Under the pieces are notes generated by a model. It was not told where the DNA came from, did no database searches, and saw nothing but the letters and a program-made list of their open reading frames with translations. The position numbers were made by a program, and so were the translations under genes. Below, one piece after another: positions 57,530 to 64,000 of a stretch of 64,000 nucleotides of DNA. The stretch lies in NCBI RefSeq assembly GCF_007954365.1, contig NZ_VOLO01000002.1, positions 310,001-374,000 of the forward strand, in the 5' to 3' direction. Numbering within the stretch: position 1 is the first letter of the stretch; the number at the start of each line of letters is the position of its first letter. Origin of the DNA: Frigoribacterium sp. ACAM 257 (GTDB lineage Bacteria; Actinomycetota; Actinomycetes; Actinomycetales; Microbacteriaceae).

Positions 57530-57534
57530 CCCAC

Positions 57535-57584
57535 GCGGGAGCGACAAGGCAACGTGATCTTCCGCGTCGTCTTGTCGCTCCCGC
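57535..57584. terminator. 14-bp hairpin after the restriction remnant
   Basis: GCGGGAGCGACAAG (57535-57548) pairs exactly with CTTGTCGCTCCCGC (57571-57584) around 22 nt. It lies between the remnant and the end of the minus-strand cassette. Confidence 0.8.
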
Positions 57585-57635
57585 GCAGTCACGTCCTGGG
57601 TCGGCGCGCTCCGCGTCGCAGCGGCCGGAGTGCGC

Positions 57636-58151
57636 TCAGGCCATCCAGCGCGGGATGAGCCCTGGGGCGTGGCCCCGGATCTGCTTGCCGGTCAGCGGCT
57701 GGTCGGGCGAGGCGATCGGCACTCCGCAGCGCTCGGCGATGTCTGCCAGGACGGCGAAGTCGAAGTACCCCTCGGTGAGCACGATGCGCGTGCCGTCCGC
57801 GCCGCGGACCGCCAGCACGCCGAGCCGCTGGATCCTCTGGTCGACTAGGCAGAGCAGCCCGCGCTGCTGCCCGTCGAGCAGGACGACCTTCGTGGACCAG
57901 GGGCGGCGGTACGTGAGCTGCGTCGGCGAGGCGGTCACGGTCGTGCCGCGGAGGTACGACGCGAGCCCGACGGCGAGGATCGGCGCCAGCACGGCCAGGA
58001 CGACCAATCCCGCCCAGTTGCCCCTGAGCACAGCCCAGGCGATCACGACCGCGACGAGCACGAAGCGGGTCTTGGCCACGGACACGAGCTGTCTGGACGA
58101 CGGGCGGTGCACGACGGACGGGGAATGGGTGTCGGGGACGGGCGTGTTCAT
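57636..58151 (-). CDS. Membrane protein with PH-like domain (last gene of ESX-like cassette)
   Basis: The 171-residue protein has a polar N-terminus, two membrane segments (about residues 29-46 and 47-66) and a cytoplasmic beta-rich part (TTVTASPTQLTYRRPWSTKVVLLDGQQRGLL, VRGADGTRIVLTEGYFDFAVL), reminiscent of bacterial PH domains. The function is unknown. It is 99 nt downstream of the preceding gene of the cassette and may be cotranscribed with it. Confidence 0.6.
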   Translation of the reverse strand: MNTPVPDTHSPSVVHRPSSRQLVSVAKTRFVLVAVVIAWAVLRGNWAGLVVLAVLAPILAVGLASYLRGTTVTASPTQLTYRRPWSTKVVLLDGQQRGLLCLVDQRIQRLGVLAVRGADGTRIVLTEGYFDFAVLADIAERCGVPIASPDQPLTGKQIRGHAPGLIPRWMA

Positions 58152-58250
58152 GGGCGGGGCTCCTGGGGGATGGGTGAGGGATGGGCAGTGGGGGGAGGGA
58201 AGGCGTGAGGGAGCCGAGGGCTAGGCGGCGACGGGCCGGGCGGCCCGTTG

Positions 58251-58799
58251 CTACGCGAGGTCGGGGCGGGGGCCGAAGCCCCGGGCGAGGTCGTCGAACA
58301 GAGGCAGCACCTCGGCGGCGGGGTGGGGCGCCGGGGTCTCCGTCCCGAGGCTGACGACGACCTGGTCGCCGTCGTCGACGATCTGCCAGAGCCAGATGAC
58401 GTGGGTGAGGAGGACGCTGCCGAGCGACCCGGCGCCGTCGACGCGGAGGTGGTGGACGCGGTCGTGCTGCAGCCGGACCGCGCGCCCCAGCCGGGTCTCG
58501 ACCCGATCGACGGTCGTCGCCGAGACCGCCGACGGAACGACGCGGAACCCCTCGACGACGGCCTCGACGGTGCACCCGGGCACGTCCTCGACGTGGACGG
58601 TCGCCCAGGACACCAGCGCCGCGGCAGGCTCGGCTGCATCGGCCAGCACGAACCCCGCGGCGGCCCCCTCGGTGAGCATGAGCTCGCGGGTGCGGTCGCT
58701 CCCGGCAGGCAAGGGCGGAGGAGGTGCGCCGTCGATCCGGCCGGGATCCAGGCCCAGCACGGGTACCCACCGCGGGTCGTAGTCGATGCCGAACGTCAT
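58251..58799 (-). CDS. Hypothetical protein of ESX-like cassette
   Basis: The 182-residue protein starts MTFGIDYDPRWVPVLGLDPG. Its C-terminal half (GFRVVPSAVSATTVDRVETRLGRAVRLQHDRVHHLRVDG, VVVSLGTETPAPHPAAEVLPLFDDLARGF) shows the same order of elements as the gene at 60121: a VD/ET-x-x-G-x-A-x-R strand, a long loop, a hydrophobic strand, then a final helix. No signal peptide or membrane span. GGAAGGAGAAG precedes the ATG and the start overlaps the gene upstream by 4 nt. The family is not recognised. Confidence 0.6.
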   Translation of the reverse strand: MTFGIDYDPRWVPVLGLDPGRIDGAPPPPLPAGSDRTRELMLTEGAAAGFVLADAAEPAAALVSWATVHVEDVPGCTVEAVVEGFRVVPSAVSATTVDRVETRLGRAVRLQHDRVHHLRVDGAGSLGSVLLTHVIWLWQIVDDGDQVVVSLGTETPAPHPAAEVLPLFDDLARGFGPRPDLA

Positions 58800-60130
58800 G
58801 ATCTCTTCTCCTTCCATCGCCGGACGACGCCGACGAGTCCTCCTCTGACGGGGTGTCCGAGCAGGGCCCAGACGACGACGGTGAGGACGGCGACGTCGGC
58901 TGCGACCAGGACGCACGCCGAGAAGGCGGCTACGACACGGGTCGGGGAGTCGTCGACGAGGTCACCCGCGAAGAGGAAGGGCAGGAGCATGCTCGAGGCC
59001 AGGATCGCGAGACGGGCGCTCACGTAGAGCGGAGGGACTCGCCACGGCCCGAGGCCGACGACGGCGTCGAGCCCGTCGAGGCGGCTTCGAGCGACGTCGA
59101 AGGGGGCCGGCAGATCGACGTCACGCCGCCGATGTGCAACCTCGGTCAGGCCTGCTCGCCGAAGCGTGGCGCGGAGCGCAGCGAGCGCAGTCTCGGTGGG
59201 GGCCCACAGCTCGAGAGGGAGGACCAGCCGGGGTGCGCCCGAGACGTCCCAGATGACGAGCGAGCCGCGCCGCGTCTGCGTCGACGGCCGGACGTCGAAG
59301 TCCTTGAGGCCGAGCGGCGAACTGTTGTCGGTGCCGCACCTCACACGTGACCAGACCCCGGTGCCGTCGACGGCGACGAGCTCGTCGTCGAGTGCCTCGA
59401 TGCGTGCACGTCGTCGGAACCACGCTGGACAGGGCCCGGTTGGTGCGAGTGAGACCGATGGGTTCGCCTGAGCGGGGGCTCGGCGCCAGGACGGGAGCGG
59501 GGCGGCGGCAGCGACCGAGCAGAACAGCGCGATGGCGCACAACGGCAGCATCCACGGCGTGAACGAGAACGGGGTTCGCACGATGAGGGCCGCCACGGGA
59601 AGCGAGACGAGGAGGACGACGTAGCTGAGTGCCACGATGAGCATCGCGACGGCCTGGGCCCGCATGAGGGGAGACCGCCTCATGAGCACCAGGCTCTTGG
59701 ACGGCACCACGGCGGCGAGGATGTCCTCGTGAACGGCCGGCGGGGGCGCCTCTGTCGACGGGGTGACGCCGGCGAGCTGGAACAACACGGCGAAGCCCGT
59801 GCTCTCCAGCGCCCCCTGGAGAGGGTCACCAGGGCGGAGGGGCCACCAGTCGTCCAGCGCGAAGGTGACCGTTCTCGTCGCCGTTTGCATCCACACGAAG
59901 CCCTTGTCGCCGACGTCGAGCCAGCCGCCGGGGATCCCGTGCCCGGGCGACCAGCCGCCGACGACGATGTCGGGGAGCGTGCACAGGCGGGTGCGGTGGC
60001 CGTCGCCGGAGACCAGCACCACGGCGTCCGCGGCATCCACCACCACGGAGGACGGCGAGCGTCGTCCTCCCACGAACGGGCTCATGGTCGTCCGTCGCGC
60101 GACGACCTGGTCGCGCAGAGTCACGTCCAT
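58796..60130 (-). CDS. Large membrane protein of ESX-like cassette
   Basis: The 444-residue protein alternates soluble and membrane parts: residues 1-155 are beta-rich (SPSSVVVDAADAVVLVSGDGHRTRL, GFVWMQTATRTVTFALDDWWPL). Four hydrophobic spans follow: two at about 163-210 (AVAMLIVALSYVVLLVSLPVAALIV) and two near the end (LAILASSMLLPFLFAGDLV, VVAAFSACVLVAADVAVLTVVVW). A soluble domain lies between them. No known family. Start overlaps the upstream gene by 10 nt and stop overlaps the downstream gene by 4 nt. It may be a membrane partner of the ESX-like proteins. Confidence 0.65.
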   Translation of the reverse strand: MDVTLRDQVVARRTTMSPFVGGRRSPSSVVVDAADAVVLVSGDGHRTRLCTLPDIVVGGWSPGHGIPGGWLDVGDKGFVWMQTATRTVTFALDDWWPLRPGDPLQGALESTGFAVLFQLAGVTPSTEAPPPAVHEDILAAVVPSKSLVLMRRSPLMRAQAVAMLIVALSYVVLLVSLPVAALIVRTPFSFTPWMLPLCAIALFCSVAAAAPLPSWRRAPAQANPSVSLAPTGPCPAWFRRRARIEALDDELVAVDGTGVWSRVRCGTDNSSPLGLKDFDVRPSTQTRRGSLVIWDVSGAPRLVLPLELWAPTETALAALRATLRRAGLTEVAHRRRDVDLPAPFDVARSRLDGLDAVVGLGPWRVPPLYVSARLAILASSMLLPFLFAGDLVDDSPTRVVAAFSACVLVAADVAVLTVVVWALLGHPVRGGLVGVVRRWKEKRS

Positions 60131-60765
60131 CGCAGCGTCCTCACGATCGAGTCGGCATGGGCAGCCTCGGCATCGACGTGCCGGCCGCCGATCGCGCGGA
60201 ACGAGATCACGAGTCGCACGCCGAGTTCGCCGGGCACGGCGACGAGGTATTCGACCGACGCGGAGTCGCATCGATGGCCCCGTGCCTCGCCCAGGGCGGT
60301 CTCTCGGTCCGCCACGGAGACGTCGGGACCCGCCACGGCGACGATGTCATCGACGACGTCGCCGAGCGGCACGGTCTCGCACCGTGCGCCGCGGAGTGCC
60401 TGCCCGACGGGGAGGTCGACGCGGACCAGGGCGGGTCCGCTCCCATCGACACCGGCGCGGAGGAGGGCTTCGTCGTCCAAGCCCGGCGCTGCGAGGACGG
60501 ACACCGCCAGGGACATCGGGCCGATGCCGGTCCGGGTCGGGCCGGAGTGCACGAACAGGTCGACGACGCCGGTGGCACGGGCCCGGCCGACGAGATGGGT
60601 CACGGTCTCGCGGAAGCGATGACGGGCGAGCGCCGAGCGGGCGGAGTCGTCGTCACGCGCCAGGAATCGCCGCTCTGCCGTACGGACCACCGTGGCGTCG
60701 TCGTCCCCCACCTCGAGCCGATGCCACCCGAGGGGCAGCGCGAGTGAGTACCCCGGCACCGTCAC
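60121..60765 (-). CDS. Hypothetical protein following the ESX-like secreted protein
   Basis: The 214-residue product from GTG 60765 (GTGA overlap with the upstream gene) reads VTVPGYSLALPLGWHRLEVGDD, then ALARHRFRETVTHLVGRARATGVVDLFVHSGP, PMSLAVSVLAAPG and a closing VEYLVAVPGELGVRLVISFRAIGG. The short LPxGWxxL opening and strand order resemble PsbP/LpqN-type folds, with low confidence. Genes in this slot after ESX-type effectors often encode chaperones or immunity-like partners, but nothing here proves that. Confidence 0.6.
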   Translation of the reverse strand: MTVPGYSLALPLGWHRLEVGDDDATVVRTAERRFLARDDDSARSALARHRFRETVTHLVGRARATGVVDLFVHSGPTRTGIGPMSLAVSVLAAPGLDDEALLRAGVDGSGPALVRVDLPVGQALRGARCETVPLGDVVDDIVAVAGPDVSVADRETALGEARGHRCDSASVEYLVAVPGELGVRLVISFRAIGGRHVDAEAAHADSIVRTLRWT

Positions 60766-62051
60766 ACGCTCCCGATGTGGATCAAGGTCTTCTTGTCCCA
60801 GTAGGTGCCAGACCGGTAGTCCCGAAGATGTCCGATCGTCTCCCCTCCTGACCTGACGAAGTCCACGGCACCGTAGGGGCCGACCGTCGCAGCCCACGCG
60901 ATCCCGGGTCGCCACACCTGGGCGGCCAGCGGCCCACCGCTGCCGACGGCGAGCCTCCGCAGCTGAGAGAGCTCCGACGCGCCTCCGGTCACCAGCCCGT
61001 CGAGAACGCGAGTCCGGAGGCTCGCCGCGATGGCGTCCGCCTGTCTCGTGACCCTTGCCGCCTCGGCGAGGCGAGCCCGGTGGAACACCGCCGCGGCCTT
61101 GCGCGCGGGCACCTTCCCGGCCACCGCCCTCCGCGCCGCCGCCATGGACCTGCTCGCGACGACCGACGTGCGGGTCGCCGAGACGGCCGAGGCCACGGCT
61201 CGTGCGCCGCCGAGGCCGACCACGGCCATCCCGACGTCGACGAGGTCGGCGAGCACGTCGCCCACGGTCGCGTCTCCCGCGACCGCCTGAGCCAGGGTGA
61301 GCAGCAGCGTGACCGCGGCGAGTGCGAGCCCGACGGCGAGCAGGGCGGGGACAGCAGCGATCGGGACGAAGATCGCCGCCACCGTGAGGAGCGGACCGAG
61401 GGCCCTGAGAACGTCCTTGACGACGTTGATGACGCCCCTGTTGTCGTGCACGAACTGCTTGGCCGGGTCGAGCCACGAGTCCTTCAGGTCATCGTCGCCG
61501 GCTGCCGCCAGGGCCACGACCAGGGCGTCGTCGAGGGCTGCCAGCTCGCCGCCCCCGCCCCCGTGGCCGACGAGCTGGCGGACGACCGCGAGGGCCGCGT
61601 CGCGGTCGTCCGAGCTGGCGGCGATCGCCCGCTGGCGGGCCTCGGCCTGGTCGGCCTCCTCCAGCGTGCCGGGCACCGCGTCGACGGTGAGGGCCTGCGC
61701 GCGGCGACCTGCGGCGGCGGCGGCCTCGGCATCGGCGAGCGCCGCGTCGGCCCGCCGCTGCAGGCCCTCGAGCCCGGTCGCGTAGTTGTCGAGCGTCGTG
61801 CCCAGCCCCTCATACCGCGCCTGGGCGCGGGCGATCGCGTCGGCGAGCACGGGCGCCTCGGTCGCGAAGGTTCGGCCGGAGTCGGCGTCCCAGCCCTCGG
61901 CGGTGCCGAGGCGGCGCAGGTCGCGGACCTGCGACTCGATGAGCTGGGCCGTGCCGCGGGCGTCCGTCGCCGCGGCCCGGATGTCGTCGGGGTGCCCCGG
62001 CGCCGGATCGGACGCGAGGTCGAGCGCCGACCAGTCGAGGGGTCGCGTCAC
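60762..62051 (-). CDS. ESX/T7SS-type secreted protein with hydrophobic middle
   Basis: The 429-residue protein opens with WSALDLASDPAPGHPDDIRAAATDARGTAQLIESQVRDLRRLG, the start of the putative T7SS-secreted protein domain. Helices continue with GWDADSGRTFATEAPVLADAIARAQARYEGL to about residue 110. The middle (about residues 190-270) has several hydrophobic helices (LLTVAAIFVPIAAVPALLAVGLALAAVTLLLTLAQ). The last 100 residues (SRSMAAARRAV...YWDKKTLIHIGSV) match no toxin domain I know. It overlaps the upstream gene by 4 nt. No EccC-type ATPase lies in the window. Confidence 0.75.
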   Translation of the reverse strand: MTRPLDWSALDLASDPAPGHPDDIRAAATDARGTAQLIESQVRDLRRLGTAEGWDADSGRTFATEAPVLADAIARAQARYEGLGTTLDNYATGLEGLQRRADAALADAEAAAAAGRRAQALTVDAVPGTLEEADQAEARQRAIAASSDDRDAALAVVRQLVGHGGGGGELAALDDALVVALAAAGDDDLKDSWLDPAKQFVHDNRGVINVVKDVLRALGPLLTVAAIFVPIAAVPALLAVGLALAAVTLLLTLAQAVAGDATVGDVLADLVDVGMAVVGLGGARAVASAVSATRTSVVASRSMAAARRAVAGKVPARKAAAVFHRARLAEAARVTRQADAIAASLRTRVLDGLVTGGASELSQLRRLAVGSGGPLAAQVWRPGIAWAATVGPYGAVDFVRSGGETIGHLRDYRSGTYWDKKTLIHIGSV

Positions 62052-62362
62052 CGCGTGCCCGCGACCGGCTGAGCGGGTGTGACGGACGCCGCGAGGTCGT
62101 CGTCGACCTGGGTGAACGCCGCCGCGGTCTGCTCGGCCATCGTGCCCACCGCCTCGATCGACTCGAGCAGTCGGCCTCGTCTGACCGCCCAGTCGTCGAC
62201 GAAGTCGCGCACCGCCGCGAGGCTGCGGGGCGTGCCCAGGCCCGAGTGCGCCCCGGTCGTCAGGGCGGTGGCTGCCGTCGAGCCCAGCTGCGCGTGCAAC
62301 AGCGACAGGCCGTCAGCGACTCGCCGCACCCTCTCGAGATCGATGTCGATCCGCTGTGCCAT
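62048..62362 (-). CDS. EspC/WXG100-like small T7SS protein
   Basis: The 104-residue all-helical protein (IDIDLERVRRVADGLSLLHAQLG, SLAAVRDFVDDWAVRRGRLLESIEAVGTMAEQTAAAFTQVDDDLA) has a DDW turn and a terminal AFTQVDDDLA helix like EspC-type ESX partners. Such proteins pair with larger secreted effectors. GAAGGAGG precedes the ATG. It heads the minus-strand cassette 62362-57636. Confidence 0.75.
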   Translation of the reverse strand: MAQRIDIDLERVRRVADGLSLLHAQLGSTAATALTTGAHSGLGTPRSLAAVRDFVDDWAVRRGRLLESIEAVGTMAEQTAAAFTQVDDDLAASVTPAQPVAGTR

Positions 62363-62509
62363 CCGCGCCTCCTTCGTGTCATGGGCAATGTGACATACCG
62401 TACTGACCTGTAGGTTCGAGGGGCAAGTCGCTCGTCGCTCCTGGGGAGAACCAGCGCGACACCGGGTGATCGTGCGGAATGACGCCCCCGCGTCGTCCCC
62501 GTGCCCCTC

Positions 62510-62563
62510 GACTGGTCAGTTCTGGTCCGTCGACGCGCCATGAGCGACAGGAACCGACCACTC
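62510..62563 (+). repeat. Dispersed 54-nt hairpin element, copy G
   Basis: GACTGGTCAG...CCGACCACTC with core GCCATGAGCGACA. It differs from copy F at only a few positions and has the same 54-nt length. One pair in each arm has drifted. Confidence 0.85.
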
Positions 62564-62621
62564 GACGCCGCGAGCCGGGCGCGGCGTCCGCCGAACGGAG
62601 GACACCCACCACGCCAGCCCC

Positions 62622-62648
62622 TAACGCCCGCGCGCCCCCTGCCGATAG
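62622..62648 (+). promoter_or_regulatory. Sigma-28-type flagellar promoter of flbD-motA
   Basis: TAACGCC (62622-62628), 13 nt, CCGATAG (62642-62648), 77 nt before the flbD ATG. Both boxes and the spacing are identical to those of fliC and flgN. Confidence 0.9.
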
Positions 62649-62725
62649 TCACCCGTAGCCGCTCAGGACGAGCAGCGATACCTGCCCCACGGACGGAGGC
62701 AGGAGACACAGACCTAGGACGGGCC

Positions 62726-63160
62726 ATGATCGTCGTCACGCGACTCAACGACAGCAGATTCGCTGTCAACCCAGACCTGATCGAGCGCATCCACGAGACG
62801 CCCGACACGACGCTGATCATGGTGGACGGGGCGAAGTACATCGTCACCGAGCCGATGGCCGTGGTGATCGAGATGATCGCCCGCTACCGCGCCCGCATCG
62901 TCTCGCTCGCCTACGACGCGCCCGACCTCGCCGCTCCCGCGACGCAGCCGCTCGGCAGCCGCACGTCGACCGGCCCGCAGCTCGGCATCGTCCGCGGCTC
63001 GCGAGGCGGCACCGGCGGCACCGGCAGCACCGGCAGCGAAGGAGGCGGCGGTCTCGTCTCCGCCCTCCGCCCGGCCGAGCAGACCCCCGCGGCTGCAGTC
63101 GCCCCCGCCGTCGCACCCACCAGCACCACCACCGTGCCCGCACCGACCGGAGCCCGCTGA
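62726..63160 (+). CDS. flbD: FlbD family flagellar protein
   Basis: Residues 1-60 (MIVVTRLNDSRFAVNPDLIERIHETPDTTLIMVDGAKYIVTEPMAVVIEMI) are a complete FlbD domain, normally the entire protein of about 70 residues in Gram-positives. This 144-residue version adds a Gly/Thr/Ala-rich tail. The small protein always lies next to motA and motor genes; its exact role is unclear. AGGACGGG precedes the ATG. motA starts within its stop codon. Confidence 0.92.
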   Translation: MIVVTRLNDSRFAVNPDLIERIHETPDTTLIMVDGAKYIVTEPMAVVIEMIARYRARIVSLAYDAPDLAAPATQPLGSRTSTGPQLGIVRGSRGGTGGTGSTGSEGGGGLVSALRPAEQTPAAAVAPAVAPTSTTTVPAPTGAR

Positions 63161-64000
63161 TGGATCCGGCGACGATCATCGGCATCCTGCTCGCGTTCGG
63201 CGCGCTGTTCGGGATGATCAAGCTCGAGGGCGTCCACGTCGAGGGCCTGTTGCTGCCCGCGCCGATGCTGCTCGTCTTCGGCGCCACGATCGCGGTCGGC
63301 ATCGCCGGCACGACGATCAAGGACGCGATGCTGAGCTTCAAGAAGATCCCGCACGCCTTCACGGGCAAGGTGATCCCGCCGCAGTCGGTCATCGACGACA
63401 TCGTGGCGCTCGCCGAGAAGGCGCGCAGCGAGGGTCTGCTCTCACTCGAGGCGGAGGCCGAGAAGGTCGAGGACCCCTTCATGAAGGGCGCCCTGCAGAA
63501 CATCGCCGACGGCACCGACGGCGAGGAGCTGCGGATCCTGCTCGAGGACGAGATGGAGTCCCGTCTGGCCGCCGACCGCACGGCGAGCAAGTTCTTCAAC
63601 AGCCTCGGCGGCTACGCCCCGACCGTCGGCATCATCGGCACGGTGGTCAGCCTGACCCACGTGCTCGAGAACCTCGCCTCGCCCGACGAGCTCGGCCCGC
63701 TGATCGCGGCGGCGTTCGTGGCGACCCTGTGGGGCCTGCTCAGCGCGAACTTCCTCTGGCTGCCGTTCGCCGGCCGCCTGAAGAAGCTCGCCGACCTCGA
63801 CGAGGCGCGCATGACGCTGCTGATCGAGGGCGTGCTCGCCGTCCAGGCCGGGAGCCAGCCGCGCCTCCTCGGCGAGCGCCTCAAGGCCATGGTGCCGGTG
63901 CACTCGCTCGAGGCCGGCGCAGGCAAGGGCGGTGCAGGCAAGGCAGGCAAGGCCGGCAAGGGCGCCAAGGCGGGGGCCGGCGCCGACGACCAGGGCCTCG
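63160..64000 (+). CDS. motA: Flagellar motor stator protein MotA (runs off the window)
   Basis: The visible 280 residues start MDPATIIGILLAFGALFGMIKLEG and include TM segments LLLPAPMLLVFGATIAVGIAG, APTVGIIGTVVSLTHVLENL and LGPLIAAAFVATLWGLLSANFLWLPFAGRL. The cytoplasmic loop between TM2 and TM3 is of normal length and carries the Arg/Glu-rich motif ELRILLEDEMESRLAADR that faces FliG. With MotB it forms the proton-driven stator. The tail after residue 245 is an unusual Gly/Lys/Ala repeat (AGKGGAGKAGKAGKGAKAG). The stop codon lies beyond 64000. Confidence 0.95.
   Translation, partial: MDPATIIGILLAFGALFGMIKLEGVHVEGLLLPAPMLLVFGATIAVGIAGTTIKDAMLSFKKIPHAFTGKVIPPQSVIDDIVALAEKARSEGLLSLEAEAEKVEDPFMKGALQNIADGTDGEELRILLEDEMESRLAADRTASKFFNSLGGYAPTVGIIGTVVSLTHVLENLASPDELGPLIAAAFVATLWGLLSANFLWLPFAGRLKKLADLDEARMTLLIEGVLAVQAGSQPRLLGERLKAMVPVHSLEAGAGKGGAGKAGKAGKGAKAGAGADDQGL

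Larger units (their letters stand above)
62363..62725. promoter_or_regulatory. 363-nt divergent spacer between ESX-like cassette and flbD
   Basis: The left end should carry the cassette promoter; an AT-richer stretch near 62390-62415 (ATGTGACATACCGTACTGAC) is the best candidate. The 54-nt element copy G follows at 62510-62563, then the flbD sigma-28-type promoter and a 78-nt leader. No gene is present. Confidence 0.55.

Noticed and set aside
60762-61100. Toxin domain at the C-terminus of the ESX-like protein
   Set aside because: No nuclease, ADP-ribosyltransferase or deaminase motif is visible in the last 100 residues, and no typical immunity family follows, so I did not call it a polymorphic toxin.

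Overview
The window is very GC-rich DNA with tightly packed genes, many GTG starts, GA-rich ribosome binding sites and several apparently leaderless genes. Gene content points to a motile Actinobacterium of the Microbacteriaceae type: a Gram-positive flagellum with no L- or P-ring genes, a FliA/WhiG-like sigma factor, CGNR-type regulators, a DUF4916 NUDIX-like protein and ESX-like secreted proteins. The genus cannot be fixed from sequence alone. No rRNA, tRNA, CRISPR array or transposase gene was seen.

Region 1 (1-14250) is housekeeping and accessory genes: a double GNAT acetyltransferase, a SIMPL protein, an esterase, a DUF4916 protein, a winged-helix/DUF559-like fusion, a DEAD-box RNA helicase, a DUF1684 protein, a ComB-like phosphatase, a DUF427 protein, a CGNR regulator, a SprT-like protease, a TPR-like protein and a sugar dehydrogenase lipoprotein. 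Region 2 (14380-17598, minus) is flgN-flgK-flgL-fliW. Region 3 (18029-30126) is metabolic. It holds a ROK repressor divergent from an amino-acid-type ABC importer, an asparaginase and a CutC-ROK kinase fusion, then a Fpg/Nei glycosylase and a CGNR/EamA pair.

Region 4 (30516-53074) carries most flagellar genes: fliA, fliC, fliD, fliS, a FliT-like gene, then flgB-flgC-fliE-fliF-fliG, then fliH-fliI-fliJ-nlpC-fliK-flgD-flgE. Two non-flagellar blocks sit inside it: a citrate transporter with its two-component system plus a PfpI protein (35719-40742), and a winged-helix regulator/membrane protein pair (45057-45826). Region 5 (53362-62362) is a third interruption: a mannosyltransferase, small membrane proteins, a YitT protein, a restriction-enzyme remnant and a six-gene minus-strand cassette headed by two ESX/T7SS-type proteins. 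Region 6 (62726-end) resumes the flagellum with flbD and motA.

The dispersed flagellar blocks are tied together by one promoter motif, T(A/T)ACGC(C/G)-N13-CCGATAG. It occurs upstream of flgN, fliC, flgB and flbD, with a degraded copy before fliH. The flgB and fliH promoter-leader regions are near duplicates, suggesting that a single operon was split and its promoter copied. Intergenic DNA also holds two families of dispersed palindromic elements: four copies of about 100 nt and three copies of exactly 54 nt. Several very strong hairpin terminators are present as well.
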